From assembly GCA_001872995.1 (NCBI GenBank), contig MNXO01000161.1:1-10078 (forward strand): 10,078 nucleotides of DNA, given 5' to 3'. How positions within the stretch are numbered: position 1 is the first letter of the stretch; each line of letters begins with the position of its first letter. This DNA comes from Bacteroidetes bacterium CG2_30_32_10 (GTDB lineage: Bacteria > Bacteroidota > Bacteroidia > Bacteroidales > CG2-30-32-10). Below, piece after piece: positions 7,363 to 10,078 of this stretch. Position numbers and translations under genes: made by a program. A model generated the notes under the pieces. That model saw nothing but the letters and a program-made list of their open reading frames with translations. It had not been told where the DNA came from and ran no database searches.

Positions 7363-9429
7363 ATGTCAGAACAAAAGAAATTTGTACCTTTTGTATCATC
7401 CGAATCTACTATGGCAGAGTTTACTTTCAGAGCTTTGCTTATAGGATTGATAATGTCGGTAGTACTTGGTGCAGCCAATGCTTATCTTGGTTTAAAAGCA
7501 GGTATGACCATAGCAGCTACTTATCCAGCAGCAGTTATTGGAATGGCTTTATTGAAAATAATGAAAGGTTCAGTACTTGAAGAAAACATTGCACGTACAG
7601 TTGGTTCTATTGGAGAATCCGTTGCTGCTGGTGCAATATTTACGCTACCTGCATTTTTTATTGCTGGGATATGGCCAGAATTTTACACACCAGGTCATTA
7701 TGTTACTTCAACCCTAATACTAATATCAGGCGGAATACTTGGTATTATGTTTGTTGCTTTATTACGTAGAGTGATGGTTGAAGACGTAGAATTACCTTTT
7801 CCTGAATCTGTTGCTGCTGCCGAAATACACAAAGCAGGCAGAAGTGGTGGCGGTGGTTCCAAATTTCTTTTTGGTGCAATGATTGGTGGAGCTGTTATTA
7901 AAGCCTTAGGTGAATTTAAATTCTTTGCAGTTGCTTGGGAAAAATTTGTTGTTTTTACCAAACAAACTATTACCGGTACTTCAATCAATGGTCAAGGTGG
8001 CTTATTATTGAGTTCTCCTGGCATTAGCCCTGCATATATGGGCGTTGGTTATATTATCGGACCTAAATTAGGTGCTCTTAACTTTAGTGGTGGATTAATT
8101 GCTTGGGGTTTATTAACTCCAATTATATATTATTTTTTAGGACCAAACATTGATTTAACTTCTTGGGCTAATTATTTGATGAGTAGAGATGTTACCTTAA
8201 CTTTTGAAGCAGCAACAGCTAAAGTAAGCGACCCAGCCTACCAAATGGGGCAAATATGGCGATTTATTGTTAAACCTATTGCTATTGGCGGTATGTTGAT
8301 GGGAGCAGGTTTTACACTATTCAAAATGAGAAAAAGTTTAGGTGCTGGCATTGCTCGTGCTATTGGTGATGTAAAAAAAGCAGTCGGTGGTGCTAATGTG
8401 ATAACTAACAGAATAGAAAGAGACATTAAGTTTACTTGGATAATTGCTGGTATTTTAGCAGTTGCAGTTGCTACTTTCTGTATCACCTTCTTTATTTTTG
8501 AAACTTCTTTTATTGTAGCATTCGCTGCTGCAACAATTTTAATTATTCTTGCTTTTTTCTTTGGAGCGGTTTCTGGTTATTTGGTCGGAATTATGGGTTC
8601 TAGTAATAATCCTATTAGTGGATTAACGCTCACCGCATTGGTTGTTACCGCATTAATTCTCGTAGCATTAGGTGTTAATGGTAACGAAGGCGTTGCCGCT
8701 GTTCTTGGTGTTGCTGCTATCGTTTGTGTTTCCGCCGCTGTTGCTGGTGAAATGTTACAAGACTTAAAGGCTGGTCACATTCTTGGTGGTACTCCTTGGA
8801 AAATGCAAATTGGCGACATTATTGGTGTTGTTCTTGCTGGTTGTGTGATGTTTGGAGTGTTGATTATTTTAAATCAGGGCGACATTGCTCAAGGTGTTAA
8901 AGAAGGTTACGAAGGGGGCTTTGGTAGTAAAAACCTATCGGCTCCTCAAGCCAGCTTAATGGCAATGCTTTCTAAAGGAATTGTTGGTGGACAAATGGCA
9001 TGGCCACTTATTATCGTTGGTATGATAATGGGATTAGGTTTTATATTGATGCAAGTAAAAAGCCCAATGTTGGTAAGTGTTGGTATGTATCTTCCTTTAG
9101 AAACTACTTTTGCTATTTTCCTTGGTGGTATAGTTAAAGGTATTGTTGATATGTTTAGTAAAAGGAGAAATCATAATGAAGCTCAAATTGCAAGAGTTGA
9201 AAATACTGGAGTGCTTCTTGCTTCTGGTTTCATTGCAGGAGAAGCATTGATGGGACTTATTTTTGCGCTCTTCTATTTCTTAGATATTCCTATGTTAGAA
9301 ATATTTAAAAATCCTCCTTTTGCCATTAGTATTATCGTATTAATAATCATAGGATTTGTATTAGTTAGATTTCCTCTTAAAAATGCAGGAAAACCCGATG
9401 AACCAGCTCCTCCTAAAGCATCATTTTAA
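7363..9429 (+). CDS. OPT family oligopeptide transporter (TIGR00733-like)
   Basis: This 688-residue inner-membrane secondary transporter belongs to the oligopeptide transporter (OPT) superfamily; characterised members use proton symport to import small peptides or, in the YSL branch, metal chelates. Conserved blocks: ANAYLGLKAGMTIAATYPAA (38-57), RTVGSIGESVAAGAIFTLPA (78-97), the loop PFPESVAAAEIHKAG (145-159), the family hallmark MGSSNNPISGLT (411-422), GEMLQDLKAGHILGGTPWK (462-480) and SPMLVSVGMYLPLETTFAIF (567-586). About 15-16 hydrophobic segments span residues 24-670, followed by a Pro/Lys-rich tail. Length is normal and the frame is intact. The high Gly/Ala content raises the G+C of this gene above its neighbours, so composition alone is not a sign of transfer. 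The gene probably has its own promoter and a strong Shine-Dalgarno sequence, and ends at a bidirectional terminator. The family is certain; the substrate cannot be read from the sequence. Confidence 0.93.
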   Translation: MSEQKKFVPFVSSESTMAEFTFRALLIGLIMSVVLGAANAYLGLKAGMTIAATYPAAVIGMALLKIMKGSVLEENIARTVGSIGESVAAGAIFTLPAFFIAGIWPEFYTPGHYVTSTLILISGGILGIMFVALLRRVMVEDVELPFPESVAAAEIHKAGRSGGGGSKFLFGAMIGGAVIKALGEFKFFAVAWEKFVVFTKQTITGTSINGQGGLLLSSPGISPAYMGVGYIIGPKLGALNFSGGLIAWGLLTPIIYYFLGPNIDLTSWANYLMSRDVTLTFEAATAKVSDPAYQMGQIWRFIVKPIAIGGMLMGAGFTLFKMRKSLGAGIARAIGDVKKAVGGANVITNRIERDIKFTWIIAGILAVAVATFCITFFIFETSFIVAFAAATILIILAFFFGAVSGYLVGIMGSSNNPISGLTLTALVVTALILVALGVNGNEGVAAVLGVAAIVCVSAAVAGEMLQDLKAGHILGGTPWKMQIGDIIGVVLAGCVMFGVLIILNQGDIAQGVKEGYEGGFGSKNLSAPQASLMAMLSKGIVGGQMAWPLIIVGMIMGLGFILMQVKSPMLVSVGMYLPLETTFAIFLGGIVKGIVDMFSKRRNHNEAQIARVENTGVLLASGFIAGEALMGLIFALFYFLDIPMLEIFKNPPFAISIIVLIIIGFVLVRFPLKNAGKPDEPAPPKASF

Positions 9430-9436
9430 TTGAAAT

Positions 9437-9468
9437 AAAAAATCCCGAGAAATCGGGATTTTTTTTTT
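9437..9468. terminator. Bidirectional intrinsic terminator between the OPT gene and msrB
   Basis: A perfect 12-bp stem AAAAAATCCCGA (9437-9448) / TCGGGATTTTTT (9453-9464) closes a GAAA tetraloop. On the plus strand the GC core is followed by ten T's (9459-9468), ending the OPT transcript 8 nt after its stop codon. On the minus strand the core is followed by TTTTTTATTT, so it also serves msrB, whose stop lies 9 nt away. Confidence 0.93.
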
Positions 9469-9477
9469 AATTGACTT

Positions 9478-9975
9478 TTATTTTTTATTGGGAATAAAAT
9501 TTAAGGATTCAGAATTGATGCAATACCTCAAACCTGTAGGTGGTGGACCATCGTTAAATACATGCCCTAAATGTGCTTCACATTTTTTGCATATTATTTC
9601 GGTACGAAGCATTCCTGCACTTGTGTCTTCTCTAAGAATTACGTTTTTATTGGAGTAAACATCAAAGAAGCTGGGCCATCCACATCCCGATTCGAATTTT
9701 GTATCCGATTCAAATAATTCAGTTCCGCAACACACACAAGTATAAATTCCTTTTTCATTGAAATTATAATATTTACCAGTATAAGGATATTCTGTTCCTT
9801 TATCTCTCGTAATATGATATTGTTGAGGCGTTAGTTTTTTCTTCCATTCAGCATTGGTTAGTTTCAATGAAGAGCTATCTGTTTTTTCCATAGTAGTAAG
9901 GTTTTTATTTTGTTCACAACTTGACAATGATATTATTAATAAACAAACCATTGACAGAATAATTTTATTGTTCAT
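9478..9975 (-). CDS. msrB: Peptide-methionine (R)-S-oxide reductase MsrB, lipoprotein form
   Basis: This 165-residue enzyme reduces methionine-R-sulfoxide in proteins. The N-terminus is a type II signal peptide (MNNKIILSMV, then a hydrophobic run) with lipobox LSSC, so Cys20 is lipidated and the enzyme is anchored in the envelope. The SelR/MsrB domain covers about 42-162: zinc cysteines C80/C83 (CVCC) and C129/C132 (CKKC), SGCGWPSF (96-103) with probable resolving Cys98, HLGHVFNDGPPPTGLRYC (135-152), and catalytic Cys152 in RYCINSESLNF, 54 residues after Cys98 as in two-cysteine MsrBs. A reading from a TTG at 10014 would add 13 residues, but that codon lies inside the predicted promoter and would spoil the signal peptide, so the ATG at 9975 is chosen. 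No msrA or reductant partner is in the window. It converges on the OPT gene across a shared terminator. Confidence 0.95.
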   Translation of the reverse strand: MNNKIILSMVCLLIISLSSCEQNKNLTTMEKTDSSSLKLTNAEWKKKLTPQQYHITRDKGTEYPYTGKYYNFNEKGIYTCVCCGTELFESDTKFESGCGWPSFFDVYSNKNVILREDTSAGMLRTEIICKKCEAHLGHVFNDGPPPTGLRYCINSESLNFIPNKK

Positions 9976-10011
9976 ATATTTACTTTTTACTGAAAATTTG
10001 TTATATACCAA

Positions 10012-10043
10012 CAAAGATAAACATTATTAAGAATAATTCCAAA
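10012..10043 (-). promoter_or_regulatory. Bacteroidota-type promoter for msrB
   Basis: Reading the minus strand, TTTG (10043-10040) is followed after 20 nt by TATCTTTG (10019-10012), an exact TAnnTTTG match at good spacing. Transcription should start near 10004-10006, giving a leader of about 30 nt before the ATG at 9975. The leader has no Shine-Dalgarno motif. Confidence 0.75.
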
Positions 10044-10078
10044 TAAACAAAATAAATTTTCTCATAAATAATAAGGAA

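Noticed and set aside
7296..7478. Minus-strand ORF of 60 codons
   Set aside because: Covers the leader, Shine-Dalgarno sequence and start of the OPT gene on the other strand; no support.
7698..7988. Minus-strand ORFs inside the OPT gene (also 8238-8486)
   Set aside because: Antisense shadows of a conserved transporter frame.

Overview
The window looks like a piece of chromosome from a member of the Bacteroidota. It is AT-rich throughout. Two good matches and one weaker match to the phylum's promoter form (TTG or TTTG, a spacer of about 17-23 nt, then TAnnTTTG) can be seen. Most start codons have no Shine-Dalgarno sequence. Several products belong to families typical of this phylum: a DUF5723-type outer-membrane protein, Bacteroidota-style lipoproteins, and an RsmG whose N-terminus matches the Bacteroidota form. 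I do not assign a genus. I see no mobile element, CRISPR array, tRNA, rRNA or clear sign of recent transfer; this appears to be ordinary core and envelope gene content.

Layout. Positions 1-140 hold no supported gene. Positions 141-3128 hold two minus-strand genes, transcribed in the order large DUF2339 multi-pass membrane protein, then LOG-family nucleotide phosphoribohydrolase. They are 75 bp apart with no promoter visible between them. A 250-bp divergent intergenic region (3129-3378) separates them from a plus-strand pair: a 541-residue lipoprotein (3379-5004) and a DUF5723-like beta-barrel protein (5039-6532). That pair has a good promoter in front and a strong hairpin terminator behind, so it reads as a self-contained two-gene envelope unit. 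It is the least understood part of the window.

The 16S rRNA methyltransferase gene rsmG (6603-7226) starts only 13 nt after the terminator stem. Next on the plus strand is an OPT-family oligopeptide transporter (7363-9429), the only gene here with a strong Shine-Dalgarno sequence. A bidirectional terminator (9437-9468) separates it from a convergent gene for a lipoprotein form of methionine sulfoxide reductase B. The msrB start is best placed at the ATG at 9975. A longer reading from a TTG at 10014 would begin inside the promoter's -7 element.

The genes do not form one pathway. Nucleotide salvage (LOG), rRNA modification (RsmG), peptide uptake (OPT) and envelope protein repair (MsrB) are separate housekeeping roles. 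The lipoprotein/DUF5723 pair and the DUF2339 protein are envelope proteins of unknown function.
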